A stretch of DNA of 64,000 bases, taken from the NCBI RefSeq assembly GCF_900112425.1, contig NZ_FOLP01000001.1:1362902-1426901 (forward strand), read 5' to 3'. The stretch is from Variovorax sp. OK212 (GTDB lineage Bacteria > Pseudomonadota > Gammaproteobacteria > Burkholderiales > Burkholderiaceae_C). Positions 7,866 to 17,099 of this stretch are shown piece by piece. How positions within the stretch are numbered: position 1 is the first letter of the stretch; every line of letters starts with the position of its first letter. A program made the position numbers and the translations under genes. Below the pieces are notes generated by a model. That model did no database searches, was not told the DNA's origin, and saw nothing but the letters and a program-made list of their open reading frames with translations.

Positions 7866-8498
7866 ATGCTGGAAAAATTGCCCGATGTCATTGGCCACGC
7901 GCTGCAGGGCGTGCGCGCTGGTCTGGACCAGATCGTCTTCAACACCCTTGGCTTGCGCGAAGGCATGGCGTCGATCGAAGTCACAAGCCTGGCCTTCACG
8001 GACCATGCGCCGCTGCCGCCACGCTACACCGCTGACGGCGAGGGCGTTTCGCCGCCCCTGCAGTGGAAAGGCGTTCCGGCCGGCGCAGCCTCGCTGTTGC
8101 TGATCGTCGAGGATGCCGATTCGCCGACCCCCAATCCGCTGGTGCATGCCATCGTGGTAAGCCTGCCGCTGGACATCGGTTCGCTGGCCGAGGCTGCGAT
8201 GCCGAGCGAAGACAACGAAGGCGCGGGCCTGCATGTCGGGCGCAACTCGGCCTTGCAGTCGGCTTGGCTGCCGCCCGATCCGCCACCAGGACACGGAACG
8301 CACCGCTATGCGTTCCAGCTGTTCGCGCTGAGACAGGCGCCGGAATTCTCCGATGCGCCGGGCCGTGACGAGGTCGTCGAGGCCCTGCGCGAACATGCAA
8401 TGGCAAGCGGCCTGCTCATCGGCACGCACGAGCGGCCCGATGGCTCGATCAGGATCGAGGAGGGTGCGACGCCGAACGGCCCGCTCGCCGCAGGCTGA
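7866..8498 (+). CDS. YbhB/YbcL family (PEBP, Raf-kinase-inhibitor-like) protein
   Basis: A 210-residue protein with the phosphatidylethanolamine-binding-protein fold: FTDHAPLPPRYTADGEGVSP, SLLLIVEDADSPTPNPLVHAI (the DPD-like ligand segment), and PPPGHGTHRYAFQLFAL (GxHRY motif). It has about 35 extra N-terminal residues and no clear signal peptide, so it is probably cytoplasmic. The function of bacterial members is not established. It is divergent from the GlsB-like gene and followed by tRNA-His. Confidence 0.88.
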   Translation: MLEKLPDVIGHALQGVRAGLDQIVFNTLGLREGMASIEVTSLAFTDHAPLPPRYTADGEGVSPPLQWKGVPAGAASLLLIVEDADSPTPNPLVHAIVVSLPLDIGSLAEAAMPSEDNEGAGLHVGRNSALQSAWLPPDPPPGHGTHRYAFQLFALRQAPEFSDAPGRDEVVEALREHAMASGLLIGTHERPDGSIRIEEGATPNGPLAAG

Positions 8499-8575
8499 TG
8501 GCGGGCCAAGGTTGGGTCGGAGGGGACCGGCGACAGGCCGCCAGCGATCAAATCGCGTCTTTTTGATCGAGACCC

Positions 8576-8604
8576 TTCAAAAGCGCGATTTTTAACGCTA
8601 GAAT
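8576..8604 (+). promoter_or_regulatory. Sigma70-type promoter of tRNA-His
   Basis: -10 TAGAAT at 8599-8604 and a weak -35 TTCAAA at 8576-8581 with a 17-base spacer, 13 bases before the tRNA. Confidence 0.55.
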
Positions 8605-8616
8605 CGAAGGCTCTGC

Positions 8617-8693
8617 GGTGGCTGTAGCTCAGCTGGTAGAGTCCCAGATTGTGATTCTGGTCGTCGTGGGTTCGAGTCCCATCAGCCACCCCA
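8617..8693 (+). tRNA. tRNA-His (anticodon GTG)
   Basis: The acceptor GTGGCTG (8618-8624) pairs with CAGCCAC (8683-8689). The extra G(-1) at 8617 that is diagnostic of tRNA-His pairs with C73 at 8690, and CCA is encoded at 8691-8693. The anticodon GTG is at 8651-8653 within CAGATTGTGATTCTG; the T arm is GTGGGTTCGAGTCCCAT. Confidence 0.97.
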
Positions 8694-8702
8694 AAAAATA
8701 TC

Positions 8703-8736
8703 TCCTTTGCGCTATTGCTCAATAGCAATCAAAGGA
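8703..8736 (+). repeat. Long imperfect inverted repeat after tRNA-His
   Basis: Two nested perfect arms: TCCTTTG (8703-8709) with CAAAGGA (8730-8736), and inside it GCTATTG (8711-8717) with CAATAGC (8720-8726). There is no T run, so it is not a classical terminator; it may end or process the tRNA transcript. The rest of the 279-base stretch up to the H-NS gene shows only the promoter noted next. Confidence 0.6.
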
Positions 8737-8913
8737 TTACACCGCCGGGCTTGCCCCGGCGTTGTCATTTCCGAGCCGCAACTTCTTCTGGTTGCGCGCT
8801 GCGCTCTTTTACCGATTCCCCTCCGCATATAAGCCGTCCACGCCGACGTGCCTTGTGTTGCGAGTTGTTGCATCAAGGCAATCGGAAAAGCGGTTTTTCG
8901 CTTCAAGAGGCTC

Positions 8914-8941
8914 TTGTGGCAAAAGAAAACTGAATTAAAAT
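8914..8941 (+). promoter_or_regulatory. Sigma70-type promoter of the H-NS family gene
   Basis: TTGTGG at 8914-8919 and TAAAAT at 8936-8941 with a 16-base spacer, 32 bases before the start codon. Confidence 0.6.
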
Positions 8942-8972
8942 CCGCTCGTTTTCAATTTCTGGAGTCCAACAA

Positions 8973-9317
8973 ATGGCTTCGACCCTCGCCGATATCAATT
9001 CTCAGATCAAGAAGCACGACGAGCAGATTGCGCAATTGCGCAGGCAGGCCGAAGAGCTGCGCAACCAGGAACGCTCCGGCGTGATCGAAGAGGTTCGCAA
9101 GAAGATTTCCGAATACGGATTGACGGCTTCCGATCTGAAACTGACGGGGCGCGTGGGTGCGGTCAAGCGCGCCGCAGGTGCTGCGCCGGCCAAGGCAGCA
9201 GCCAAATACCGCGGTCCGACGGGCGAAACCTGGTCCGGTGGCCGTGGCCGCAAGCCGCGCTGGGTGACCGAGGCATTGGCCGCAGGCAAGTCGCTCTCGG
9301 ATTACGAGATCAAGTAA
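8973..9317 (+). CDS. H-NS histone family protein
   Basis: A 114-residue nucleoid protein. The N-terminal half (residues 5-45) is a charged coiled coil for oligomerisation, a Lys/Ala-rich linker follows, and the C-terminal domain has YRGPTGETWSGGRGRKPRWV, the AT-hook-like DNA-binding loop of betaproteobacterial H-NS proteins (as in Bordetella BpH3). It silences AT-rich DNA. It is monocistronic, with its own promoter and a strong terminator. Confidence 0.93.
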   Translation: MASTLADINSQIKKHDEQIAQLRRQAEELRNQERSGVIEEVRKKISEYGLTASDLKLTGRVGAVKRAAGAAPAKAAAKYRGPTGETWSGGRGRKPRWVTEALAAGKSLSDYEIK

Positions 9318-9346
9318 GTGCCTCCCGCCTTTCTGGGCAAGTGCCC

Positions 9347-9383
9347 AATAAAAAAGCCCGCATCCGCGGGCTTTTTTATTGGG
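9347..9383. terminator. Bidirectional intrinsic terminator
   Basis: AATAAAAAAGCCCGC and GCGGGCTTTTTTATT flank an ATCC loop, giving A and T runs on both sides. It serves the H-NS gene (plus) and the convergent quinone oxidoreductase gene (minus). Confidence 0.92.
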
Positions 9384-9402
9384 CGTACGAAGCGCGGTGC
9401 GT

Positions 9403-10389
9403 TCAGTTCACCATCACGAGTTTGCCTTTGACGCCGCGCGAGCCCATGTGGGCGTAGGCGGCCTTCAATTCGGACATCGGCATCGTGCTGTCGATCACCG
9501 GCTTGATCTTTCCCTGGCCGTACCACTGGGCCAATTCGGCCATCATCTGCGCATTGGCCTTGGGTTCGCGCTTGGCGAAATCGCCCCAGAACACGCCGAC
9601 CAGCGACGCGCCTTTGAGCAGCGTCAGATTCAATGGCAGCGAGGGAATGGGGCCCGACGCAAAACCCACGACCAAATAGCGTCCGCGCCATCCGATCGAG
9701 CGAAAGGCCGGTTCCGCAAAATCGCCGCCGACCGGGTCGTAAATGACGTCCGGGCCTTTGCCGTCGGTGGCGGCTTTGATCGCATCGCGAAAGCCATTGG
9801 GCAGTGCGTGCGTCGTGTAGTTGATCGTCGCGTCGGCACCAATTGAACGGCAAAGTTCGCACTTTTCATCGGTCGAGGCGGCTGCAATGACCTTGGCGCC
9901 GGCCGCCTTGGCGATCTGGATGGCCGCCGTGCCCACGCCGCCGGCCGCGCCGAGCACCAGCACGGTCTCGCCGGGCTTGAGTTGCGCGCGGTCCATCAGG
10001 GCGTGCCATGACGTCGCGTAGATCATGATGAAAGCCGCCGCGTCCACGTGGCCGAAGCCCTCGGGCAGCGGCATGCACAGGGCCGCGGGTGCGAGCGTGT
10101 GGGTGCCGAAGCCGCCCGTGCCCGACAGGCAGGCCACGTTCTGGCCGACCTTGAGGTGCGTGACGCCGTCACCGACCGCCTGCACGACGCCCGCATATTC
10201 CGAGCCCGGCACGAAGGGCAGGGGCGGCTTCATCTGGTACTTGTTCTGCACGATCAGCAGGTCGGGGAAATTCAGGCTCGCCGCCTTGATCTCGATCAGC
10301 ACCTGGCCCGGGCCCGGCGCCGGTGTCGGCAGTTCCTTCCAGGTCAGCGCGTCGACGCCGGTGGGGTTTTCGCAAAGCCATGCGTGCAT
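9403..10389 (-). CDS. NADPH:quinone oxidoreductase family protein (zinc-independent MDR)
   Basis: A 328-residue medium-chain reductase. It has the GroES-like N-terminal part (VLIEIKAASLNFPDLLIVQN, PFVPGSEYAGVV), no catalytic zinc ligands, and a Rossmann domain with the nucleotide motif VLVLGAAGGVGTAAIQIAKA. The family reduces quinones or alpha,beta-unsaturated carbonyls with NADPH. The start is the ATG at 10389 with GGAGA upstream; the 12-residue extension in front lacks a ribosome binding site. It is divergent from surE, with about 130 bases between them. Confidence 0.88.
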   Translation of the reverse strand: MHAWLCENPTGVDALTWKELPTPAPGPGQVLIEIKAASLNFPDLLIVQNKYQMKPPLPFVPGSEYAGVVQAVGDGVTHLKVGQNVACLSGTGGFGTHTLAPAALCMPLPEGFGHVDAAAFIMIYATSWHALMDRAQLKPGETVLVLGAAGGVGTAAIQIAKAAGAKVIAAASTDEKCELCRSIGADATINYTTHALPNGFRDAIKAATDGKGPDVIYDPVGGDFAEPAFRSIGWRGRYLVVGFASGPIPSLPLNLTLLKGASLVGVFWGDFAKREPKANAQMMAELAQWYGQGKIKPVIDSTMPMSELKAAYAHMGSRGVKGKLVMVN

Positions 10390-10491
10390 GCTCGAGTCTC
10401 CTTCGTGTGAGTCGGGTGGGGGCAATGAATGCGGGCGATGATAGGCGGCGCGGTAGGGCGGGCTTGTCCCTGCTGCGACGCACCCGCCGCC

Positions 10492-10497
10492 TACAAT
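10492..10497 (+). promoter_or_regulatory. -10 element of the surE operon
   Basis: TACAAT, 20 bases before the surE start codon. A clear -35 is not seen. Confidence 0.45.
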
Positions 10498-10517
10498 CCG
10501 GGGGCATTCAGGACACC

Positions 10518-11276
10518 ATGAAGATACTCATTTCCAACGACGATGGCTTTCAGGCGCCGGGCATCGTCGCACTGCACGACGCGCTCAAGGACATCGCCGA
10601 TGTCGAGGTGATTGCACCCGAGCACAACAACAGCGCGAAGTCGAATGCACTGACCCTGGCGGCACCGCTCTACGTGCACCAGGCGCACAACGGCTTTCGC
10701 TATGTCACGGGTACGCCGGCCGATTGCGTGCACATCGCGCTCAAGGGCCTGCTCGGCTACCGGCCCGACCTGGTGGTCTCCGGCATCAACAACGGCGCCA
10801 ACATGGGCGACGACACCATCTATTCGGGCACCGTGGGCGCGGCCATGGAGGCGTACCTGTTCGGCATTCCTGCCATCGCGTTCTCGCAGATCGAAAAGGG
10901 CTGGGCGCACGTCGATGCGGCCGCCCAGGTGGCGCGCCGGCTGGTGCAGCAGATCGAGCGCGAGCGCATGCTGGAAGGCAATGCGTTCCTGCTCAATGTG
11001 AACGTGCCGAACCTGCCTTTCGACGAACTGAAGCCCGTCAAGGTCTGCAGGCTCGGCCGCCGGCACTCGGCCGAAAAGGTGATCACGCAGGACAGTCCGC
11101 GCGGCGAGACCATGTACTGGATCGCCGGCGCAGGCAGCGCCAAGGACAGCGGCGAGGGCACCGACTTCCATGCCACCGCGGCCGGACACATCGCGCTGAC
11201 GCCGTTGCAGATCGACCTGACCGACCACGCCAACCTGGGCCAATGGCGCGAGACGGTGGCCCGTCTCGGCAATTGA
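10518..11276 (+). CDS. surE: 5'/3'-nucleotidase SurE
   Basis: A 252-residue protein beginning MKILISNDDGFQAPGI; the Asp-Asp pair, the Ser/Asn in NNSAKSNALT and Asn in VSGINNGANMGDD are the metal and phosphate ligands of the family. SurE removes phosphate from nucleoside monophosphates and short polyphosphates in survival during stationary phase. It heads the conserved block surE-pcm-nlpD-rpoS; pcm starts one base after its stop, so translation is probably coupled. Confidence 0.96.
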   Translation: MKILISNDDGFQAPGIVALHDALKDIADVEVIAPEHNNSAKSNALTLAAPLYVHQAHNGFRYVTGTPADCVHIALKGLLGYRPDLVVSGINNGANMGDDTIYSGTVGAAMEAYLFGIPAIAFSQIEKGWAHVDAAAQVARRLVQQIERERMLEGNAFLLNVNVPNLPFDELKPVKVCRLGRRHSAEKVITQDSPRGETMYWIAGAGSAKDSGEGTDFHATAAGHIALTPLQIDLTDHANLGQWRETVARLGN

Positions 11277-11277
11277 C

Positions 11278-12051
11278 ATGGCCACGCAACGGCCCAGTTT
11301 CCCCGTCCGCCTGACACCCACCGCTTCGGCCGCCACGCGCGGGCGCATGCCCGCCGTGCCGGTCAAGCCAATGGTGCCGTCCACGCCCTCGATGGCGTCG
11401 AACGCCGTGCGCGCGCGCATGGTGCAAAAGCTCGCGGCGCAGGGCATCTCCGATCCGCGCGTGCTGCGTGCCATGAGCGCCGTGGAGCGGCACGGCTTCG
11501 TCGACAGCGCGCTGGTCAACCAGGCGTACGAAGACACGAGCCTGCCGATCGGCCTCGGGCAGACCATCTCCAAGCCGAGCGTGGTCGCCCGCATGATCGA
11601 GCTGCTGCTGGCCGCACCCGCGCTGGCAGGAAAGCCGCAAGACAAGCTGGGCCGGGTGCTCGAGATCGGCACGGGCTGCGGCTACCAGGCCGCCGTGCTG
11701 AACCATGTGGCCTCCGAGGTCTACAGCATCGAGCGCCTGCGCGGGCTGCACGAGCGCGCGCGCCTGAATCTGCGGCCGTTCCGGCTGGCCACGGTGCACC
11801 TGATGCTGGGCGACGGAATGATCGGCTACGCCAAGGGCGCGCCCTACGCCGGCATCATTGCAGCGGCAGGCGGAGAGGCCGTGCCAGAAGCATGGATCGC
11901 GCAACTCGCCGTGGGCGGCCGCATCGTCGCGCCGACCCACTCCGCCAGCGGTGGACAAGCCCTTGTCGTCATCGACAAGACCGCTCGGGGACTGGAGCGC
12001 CTCGTTCTTGAGGCGGTTCACTTTGTCCCCCTAAAATCAGGTATCGCTTGA
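11278..12051 (+). CDS. pcm: Protein-L-isoaspartate O-methyltransferase
   Basis: A 257-residue SAM-dependent methyltransferase that repairs isoaspartyl residues. After an N-terminal extension of about 40 residues (longer than in E. coli), VRARMVQKLAAQGISDPRVL and the Thr/Ser-rich LPIGLGQTISKPSVVARM substrate motif appear, then the SAM loop VLEIGTGCGYQAAVLN and a typical C-terminal GGRIVAP strand. In its last 20 bases lies a -10-like TAAAAT (12032-12037), a candidate promoter for nlpD-rpoS. Confidence 0.94.
   Translation: MATQRPSFPVRLTPTASAATRGRMPAVPVKPMVPSTPSMASNAVRARMVQKLAAQGISDPRVLRAMSAVERHGFVDSALVNQAYEDTSLPIGLGQTISKPSVVARMIELLLAAPALAGKPQDKLGRVLEIGTGCGYQAAVLNHVASEVYSIERLRGLHERARLNLRPFRLATVHLMLGDGMIGYAKGAPYAGIIAAAGGEAVPEAWIAQLAVGGRIVAPTHSASGGQALVVIDKTARGLERLVLEAVHFVPLKSGIA
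12032..12037 (+). promoter_or_regulatory. Candidate internal -10 element for nlpD-rpoS
   Basis: TAAAAT inside the 3' end of pcm, 26 bases before the nlpD ATG. No convincing -35 is seen, so this is tentative. Confidence 0.35.
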
Positions 12052-12062
12052 AGGAACAACAA

Positions 12063-12977
12063 ATGCAGGGTTTAGGCAATCGGAGTTGGTTCGCTGGCGT
12101 CACGTTGGCCTTTGTGCTCGTGATCGCGGGCTGTTCCACACCGCGCGGGCCGGCGCCGGTCGAAGACCGCGGCACGATGACGCGCGCACCGAGCCCCACA
12201 GTCCCCGGCGGCCCGCCCATCACCACCGATGCCAACGGCAAGCCGCTCGCGGGCATCGAGAACTACGGCAAGCCCGGCTACTACGCCGTGCGTCCCGGTG
12301 ACACCATCCGCCGCATCGGCGCCGACACGGGCCAACGCTGGCAGGACCTGGTTCGCTGGAACAACATCGACAACCCGGACCTGATCGAAGTCGGCCAGGT
12401 TCTGCGCGTGATTCCGCCGAGCGGAACCGCTGTTGCTGTCGCACCGCCGTCGGGCATGTCGTCATCGCCTTCTTCGGAAGGCGCGACGACGAAGCCCGTG
12501 ACGCCGCCCGCGGCCGTGGTGCCAGCGGCAACTGCCAGCAGCGCGGCAAGGCCGTCGGTGCCGGTCACGGCGTCGCCATCGGCACCGGGCAGCGGCAATT
12601 CGGGTGACGACGACCTCGGCTGGATCTGGCCCGCGGGCGGTTCGCTGATCGCAGGTTTCGACGAAGCCAAGAACAAGGGCTACGACATCAGCGGCAAGGC
12701 GGGCGACCCCGTGCTGGCGGCGGCCGACGGCCGCGTGGTGTATGCGGGCGCCGGGCTGCGAGGCTATGGCAACCTGATCATCCTGAAGCACAACAACACC
12801 TACCTCACGGCGTATGCGCACAACCAGACGCTGCTCGTGAAGGAAGACCAGTCGGTTCAGAAGGGCCAGAAGATCGCCGAGATGGGCAACAGCGACGCCG
12901 ACCGCGTCAAGCTGCATTTCGAGATCCGCCGCCAGGGCAAGCCCGTCGATCCCTCGCGCTACCTGCCCAACCGGTGA
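12063..12977 (+). CDS. nlpD: NlpD-like lipoprotein (LysM plus degenerate M23 domain)
   Basis: A 304-residue outer-membrane-type lipoprotein. The signal peptide ends with the lipobox VIAGC (Cys24). A LysM domain ([20 protein letters not shown], about residues 76-120) binds peptidoglycan, a Pro/Ser/Ala-rich linker follows, and the C terminus is an M23/LytM domain ([39 protein letters not shown]). The domain seems inactive: the first zinc His expected before the Asp is missing in NKGYDIS, and the HxH is KLHF. This fits NlpD/EnvC-type amidase activators. I took the ATG at 12063, which has AAGGAA 6 bases upstream; the TTG at 12048 is less likely. rpoS starts 4 bases downstream. Confidence 0.93.
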   Translation: MQGLGNRSWFAGVTLAFVLVIAGCSTPRGPAPVEDRGTMTRAPSPTVPGGPPITTDANGKPLAGIENYGKPGYYAVRPGDTIRRIGADTGQRWQDLVRWNNIDNPDLIEVGQVLRVIPPSGTAVAVAPPSGMSSSPSSEGATTKPVTPPAAVVPAATASSAARPSVPVTASPSAPGSGNSGDDDLGWIWPAGGSLIAGFDEAKNKGYDISGKAGDPVLAAADGRVVYAGAGLRGYGNLIILKHNNTYLTAYAHNQTLLVKEDQSVQKGQKIAEMGNSDADRVKLHFEIRRQGKPVDPSRYLPNR

Positions 12978-12981
12978 TGCC

Positions 12982-14028
12982 ATGGCTGCCTCCCGCCCCC
13001 GTCGCACGCTGCCTGTGCGCGGGTCGGCGGGCAAGGGTAGCCCGTCACCGGCAGCGCCCGCTGCTCCCGACGACGAGCGCGATGCCTTCGACGCCAAGGG
13101 CGCCGTCGATGCCGAACCCCTGACGACCGATGCCGCGCTGCCTCACGGGGCCGTGAGCGAACTGCTGGGCGGCGAAGGCGCGGACGCCTTGACCATCTAC
13201 CTGCGCCAGGTCCGTCGCACCGAGCTCTTCACGCCCGCGCAGGAATACGAGACCGCCTGCGCCGCGCGGTCCGGCGACTTCGAGGCGCGGCAATCGATGA
13301 TCGAGCACAACCTGCGGCTCGTGGTCAACATCGCCAAGAACTACCTGGGCCGCGGCGTGCCGCTGTCGGACCTCATCGAGGAAGGCAACCTCGGGCTGAT
13401 GCACGCCATCACCAAGTTCGAGCCCGAGCGTGGCTTTCGCTTCTCGACCTACGCGACATGGTGGATTCGCCAGTCCGTCGAGCGCGCCGTCATGACGCAG
13501 GCGCGAGCGATCCGCCTGCCCGTGCACGTGGTGCGCGAGCTGCAGCAGGTGCTGCGCGCGCGCCGCACGCTCGAGGGCGATGCGGAATTCGTGGCGCAAC
13601 GGCCCGAGGGCGTGCGCGTGGAAGACATTGCGGCGCTGCTCGGTCGCGACGTGCAGTCCGTGGCCGACCTGCTGGCGCTGTCCGAGGCACCGCGTTCGCT
13701 CGATGCGGGCGATGCGCGTGGCGACGAAGGCTTCACGCTGGCCGACACCGTGGCCTCCGAGGACGAGCAGGGCAGCCCGACCGAAGTGGCACACAGCCAC
13801 GAGGTGGAGCGCCTGCTCGACCAGTGGGTGCATGCCCTCGATGCGCGCGAGCGCGAGGTACTGGAAGGCCGCTACGGCCTGCACGACCGCGAGCCCGAAA
13901 CCCTCGAGGTGCTGAGCGTGCGCCTGGGCCTCACGCGCGAGCGTGTCCGCCAGATCCAGAACGAGGCGCTGGCCAAGATGCGCCGCCAGTTGGCCCGTTC
14001 GGGCGTGGGGCGGGACGCGCTGTTCTAG
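12982..14028 (+). CDS. rpoS: RNA polymerase sigma factor RpoS
   Basis: A 348-residue sigma factor of group 2. An acidic/Ala-rich N-terminal extension of about 55 residues precedes region 1.2 ([20 protein letters not shown]), region 2 ([40 protein letters not shown]), region 3 ([13 protein letters not shown]) and region 4 ([19 protein letters not shown]), which contacts the -35. Position directly after nlpD is the conserved rpoS context, so the identification as the general stress sigma factor is firm. In enterobacteria rpoS is transcribed mainly from inside nlpD; no promoter was identified there by eye. Confidence 0.95.
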   Translation: MAASRPRRTLPVRGSAGKGSPSPAAPAAPDDERDAFDAKGAVDAEPLTTDAALPHGAVSELLGGEGADALTIYLRQVRRTELFTPAQEYETACAARSGDFEARQSMIEHNLRLVVNIAKNYLGRGVPLSDLIEEGNLGLMHAITKFEPERGFRFSTYATWWIRQSVERAVMTQARAIRLPVHVVRELQQVLRARRTLEGDAEFVAQRPEGVRVEDIAALLGRDVQSVADLLALSEAPRSLDAGDARGDEGFTLADTVASEDEQGSPTEVAHSHEVERLLDQWVHALDAREREVLEGRYGLHDREPETLEVLSVRLGLTRERVRQIQNEALAKMRRQLARSGVGRDALF

Positions 14029-14058
14029 CGGGGTGCGCCGCGCTGAGACAATCGGGGG

Positions 14059-15555
14059 ATGACGGAATCCATCGAAGAAAAGAAAACCCCCACGAACCCC
14101 GCTGCGACCCCTGCCGCGAAGTCCTCCGCGAAAGACGCCACGAAAGGCGCCACGCACGCGGGTGACGAGTGGCTGCAGGTCGAGTCGCTCGACCTCGACG
14201 CACAGGGCGTGGCCCACAAGGCCGACGGCATGGTCGTGTTCATCGAGGGCGCGCTGCCCTTCGAGGAAGTGCAATTCAACGTCCACCGCCGCAAGAACAA
14301 CTGGGAGCAGGGCACGGTCACGGCCATTCGCCGCGAGTCGTCGCAGCGGGTGCGCCCCGGCTGCCCGCATTTCGGCCTGCACACCGGCGCCTGCGGCGGT
14401 TGCAAGATGCAGCACCTCGACGCCGCCGCCCAGGTGGCCGTGAAGCAGCGCGCGCTGGAAGACAACCTCTGGCACCTCGGCAAGGTGCGCCCCGAGAACC
14501 TGCTGCGCCCGCTCGAAGGCCCGGCCTGGCACTACCGCTACCGCGCGCGGCTGTCGGTGCGCCACGTGGTCAAGAAGGGCACGGTGCTGATCGGCTTCCA
14601 CGAGCGCAAGAGCCGCTACCTGGCCGACATGCAGGTCTGTCCCGTGCTGCCCAAACAGGTCAGCGACATGCTGATGCCGCTGCGCGCGCTGATCGGCTCG
14701 ATGGACGCGCGCGAGACCTGCCCGCAGATCGAACTGGCGTGCGGCGATGCACCCGAGTCCACGAAGCTCGGCACCATCGCGCTGGTGCTGCGGCATCTCG
14801 AGCCGCTGTCGCGCGACGACATCGACCGGCTGAAGGCTTTTGCGGCGCAGAACGAGGGCGTTCAATGGTGGCTGCAGGCCAAGGGGCCCGACACCGTGAA
14901 GCTGCTGGCAGAGGGCGGCACGCCGCTGGCCTACCGCCTGCCCGAATTCGGCGTGACGATGCCGTTCAAGCCGACCGACTTCACGCAGGTCAACCCGCAC
15001 ATCAACCGTGCGCTGGTCGGCAAGGCGCTCCGTCTGCTCGACGTGCAATCGGACGAGCGCGTGATCGACTGGTTCTGCGGCCTGGGCAACTTCACCTTGC
15101 CGCTGGCGAGCCGGGCGCGCGAGGTGCTGGGCATCGAGGGCAGCGACACGCTGGTCGCGCGCGCCACCGACAACTTCAAGCGAAATGAGCCCGCAACGCC
15201 CGTCCGCCGTGCGTTGTCACCTGCAACTTTCGTAGCACGCAACCTGTTCGACATGACGCCCGCCATGCTGGTGGCCGACGGCAGCGCCGACAAGTGGCTG
15301 GTCGATCCGCCGCGCGAGGGCGCATTCGCGCTCGCCAAGGCCATGGCCGACCTGCACCAGCAGCCCGAGCTGCGCACCGACGGCTGGACGCCGCCCAAGC
15401 GCATCGTCTACGTGAGTTGCAACCCGTCGACGCTGGCGCGCGATGCAGGCCTGCTGGTGCACCAGGCGGGCTATCGCTGCACGCATGCGGGGGTGGTCAA
15501 CATGTTCCCGCACACGGCGCACGTCGAGTCGATCGCGGTCTTCGAGCTGGAATGA
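14059..15555 (+). CDS. rlmD: 23S rRNA (uracil(1939)-C(5))-methyltransferase RlmD
   Basis: A 498-residue RumA-type enzyme. After a 35-residue Lys/Ala-rich start comes the TRAM domain ([20 protein letters not shown]), then the 4Fe-4S cysteines Cys102, Cys112, Cys115 and Cys194 (CPHF, GACGGCK, CPVL), the methyltransferase motif [16 protein letters not shown], and the catalytic Cys in [12 protein letters not shown]. Between the SAM-binding fold and [11 protein letters not shown] there is a roughly 12-residue segment ([12 protein letters not shown]) written in codons rare elsewhere in the gene. It begins 31 bases after rpoS and may share its transcript. Confidence 0.94.
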   Translation: MTESIEEKKTPTNPAATPAAKSSAKDATKGATHAGDEWLQVESLDLDAQGVAHKADGMVVFIEGALPFEEVQFNVHRRKNNWEQGTVTAIRRESSQRVRPGCPHFGLHTGACGGCKMQHLDAAAQVAVKQRALEDNLWHLGKVRPENLLRPLEGPAWHYRYRARLSVRHVVKKGTVLIGFHERKSRYLADMQVCPVLPKQVSDMLMPLRALIGSMDARETCPQIELACGDAPESTKLGTIALVLRHLEPLSRDDIDRLKAFAAQNEGVQWWLQAKGPDTVKLLAEGGTPLAYRLPEFGVTMPFKPTDFTQVNPHINRALVGKALRLLDVQSDERVIDWFCGLGNFTLPLASRAREVLGIEGSDTLVARATDNFKRNEPATPVRRALSPATFVARNLFDMTPAMLVADGSADKWLVDPPREGAFALAKAMADLHQQPELRTDGWTPPKRIVYVSCNPSTLARDAGLLVHQAGYRCTHAGVVNMFPHTAHVESIAVFELE

Positions 15556-15581
15556 AAGAAGGGCCCCTCGGGGCCCTTCTT
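15556..15581. terminator. Bidirectional terminator between rlmD and the BI-1 gene
   Basis: A perfect 11-bp stem, AAGAAGGGCCC with GGGCCCTTCTT and a CTCG loop, immediately after the rlmD stop. The T tracts are short. Confidence 0.75.
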
Positions 15582-15613
15582 GCTGGTGCGCCTGATGCGC
15601 GCGGTGCGCTCGT

Positions 15614-16315
15614 TCAGTCGCGTTCGCCGCCGAAGATGCCCAGCAGCGCCAGCAGGCTCTGGAACACGTTGAACAGGTCGAGGTACAGCGCGAGCGTGGC
15701 GCTGATGTAGTTCGTTTCGCCGCCGTCCATGATCTGCTTCAGGTCATAGAGCATGTAGGCCGAGAAGATGCCGATGGCGGCCACCGAGATCACCAGCATG
15801 CCGGTGCTCGAGCCGACGAACACGTTGATGACGGCGCCCAGCATCAGCACCATCGCGCCAACGAACAGGAACTTGCCCATGCCCGACAGGTCGCGCTTGA
15901 TGACCGTGGCCAGCGAGGCCATCACGAAGAACACGCCGGCGGTGCCGCCGAAGGCCGTCATGATGAGTTCGGAGCCGTTCTTGAAGCCGAGCACCATCGC
16001 GATCAGGCGCGACAGCATCAGGCCCATGAAGAAGGTGAAGCCCAGCAGCACCGGCACGCCGGCGGCGGAGTTCTTGGTCTTCTCGATGGCGAACATGAAG
16101 CCGAAGGCGCCGCCGAGGAAAACGATGAGGCCGAGGCCGCCCGTGAGCGAACGGGTGATGCCGGTGCTCACGCCGACCCATGCGCCCAGCACGGTGGGCA
16201 GCAGGCTCAGTGCGAGCAGCCAGTAGGTGTTGCGCAGCACGCGTTGGCGTTCGGCTTGCGCCAGTGGCTGGCCGTAGCCGGCGGAGGTGTCTAGGGTGGT
16301 AACGCGGTCGTTCAT
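15614..16315 (-). CDS. Bax inhibitor-1/YccA family membrane protein
   Basis: A 233-residue inner-membrane protein with seven predicted helices and the BI-1 signature region (TFFMGLMLSRLIAMVLGF, then GTAGVFFVMASLATVIKRDL) and the C-terminal SAYMLYDLKQIMDGGETNYI-type segment whose acidic residues are conserved. Homologues include YccA, a modulator of FtsH, and YetJ, a pH-gated calcium leak channel; which applies here cannot be told. The start is ATG at 16315 (MNDRVTTLDTS); a 20-residue upstream extension is possible but has no ribosome binding site. Confidence 0.9.
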   Translation of the reverse strand: MNDRVTTLDTSAGYGQPLAQAERQRVLRNTYWLLALSLLPTVLGAWVGVSTGITRSLTGGLGLIVFLGGAFGFMFAIEKTKNSAAGVPVLLGFTFFMGLMLSRLIAMVLGFKNGSELIMTAFGGTAGVFFVMASLATVIKRDLSGMGKFLFVGAMVLMLGAVINVFVGSSTGMLVISVAAIGIFSAYMLYDLKQIMDGGETNYISATLALYLDLFNVFQSLLALLGIFGGERD

Positions 16316-16510
16316 GGCCGGAGCTCCTGTGGTTGCTGCGAAGACGCAGTTGGGGCGCATTCTAGGGGCCTGCAAGAGCAGGGGAAGAGAAAGACCGTAT
16401 GCAGGATGTTCCTAAGCCCGCGGGGCCGCTTTCCGGCTTCATTTCGGGCTGAAGACACTGGGGGCGGCATGGCCGTTATGCTGTTGGGTTTTACGCAACC
16501 AGAGCACACC

Positions 16511-16918
16511 ATGAAGACCAAGTCATTCCTCGAACTCGCCGACGTCAAGGCCGTGGCCGCCGCAGCAGAAGCCGAGGCTCTCAAGAACAACTGGGCCGTG
16601 ACCATCGCGATCTCGGACGACGCCGGCAACCTGCTCTGGCTGCAACGCCTGGACGGCGCCGCGGCACTGTCCTCGCACATCGCCCCCGCCAAGGCGCACA
16701 CCGCTGCCATGGGCCGCCGCGAGAGCAAGGTCTACGAAGACATCATCAACGGCGGCCGCACCGCGTTCCTGACGGCGCCTGAAGTGCAGGGCCTGCTCGA
16801 AGGCGGCGTGCCGATCGTGAAGGACGGCCATGTGATCGGCGCCGTGGGCGTGAGCGGCGTGAAGTCGAACGAAGACGCGCAGATCGCCAAGGCGGGCATC
16901 GCGGCACTCGGCCTCTGA
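16511..16918 (+). CDS. GlcG/HbpS family heme-binding-like protein
   Basis: A 135-residue cytoplasmic protein of the DUF336 family, with VKAVAAAAEAEALKNNWAVT, IAISDDAGNLLWLQRLDGA, PAKAHTAAMGRRES and the C-terminal GGVPIVKDGHVIGAVGVSG strand-turn-strand. Members occur with glycolate oxidase (GlcG) or as haem-sensing HbpS; the exact role is unknown. It is flanked by its own terminator and lies next to the iron region. Confidence 0.85.
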   Translation: MKTKSFLELADVKAVAAAAEAEALKNNWAVTIAISDDAGNLLWLQRLDGAAALSSHIAPAKAHTAAMGRRESKVYEDIINGGRTAFLTAPEVQGLLEGGVPIVKDGHVIGAVGVSGVKSNEDAQIAKAGIAALGL

Positions 16919-16939
16919 TTCTTTTCGTTCGCGCAAAGC

Positions 16940-16966
16940 AAAACGCCGACTTCGAGTCGGCGTTTT
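16940..16966. terminator. Intrinsic terminator
   Basis: AAAACGCCGACT and AGTCGGCGTTTT with a TCG loop, 21 bases after the GlcG-like gene; symmetrical, so it may also end leftward transcription from hemP. Confidence 0.9.
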
Positions 16967-17099
16967 CTTTGAGCGGTTCAGCGTGAAAAAAAGCTTGGCT
17001 AGTCGGCGAACCGTTGGCTAGCAAAAAACGACCCTTCGGAGATGAATCTCCTCGAGTCGCCCCACGATGAAACTTGCGCGGAGGGCGGGCTGATTCGAC

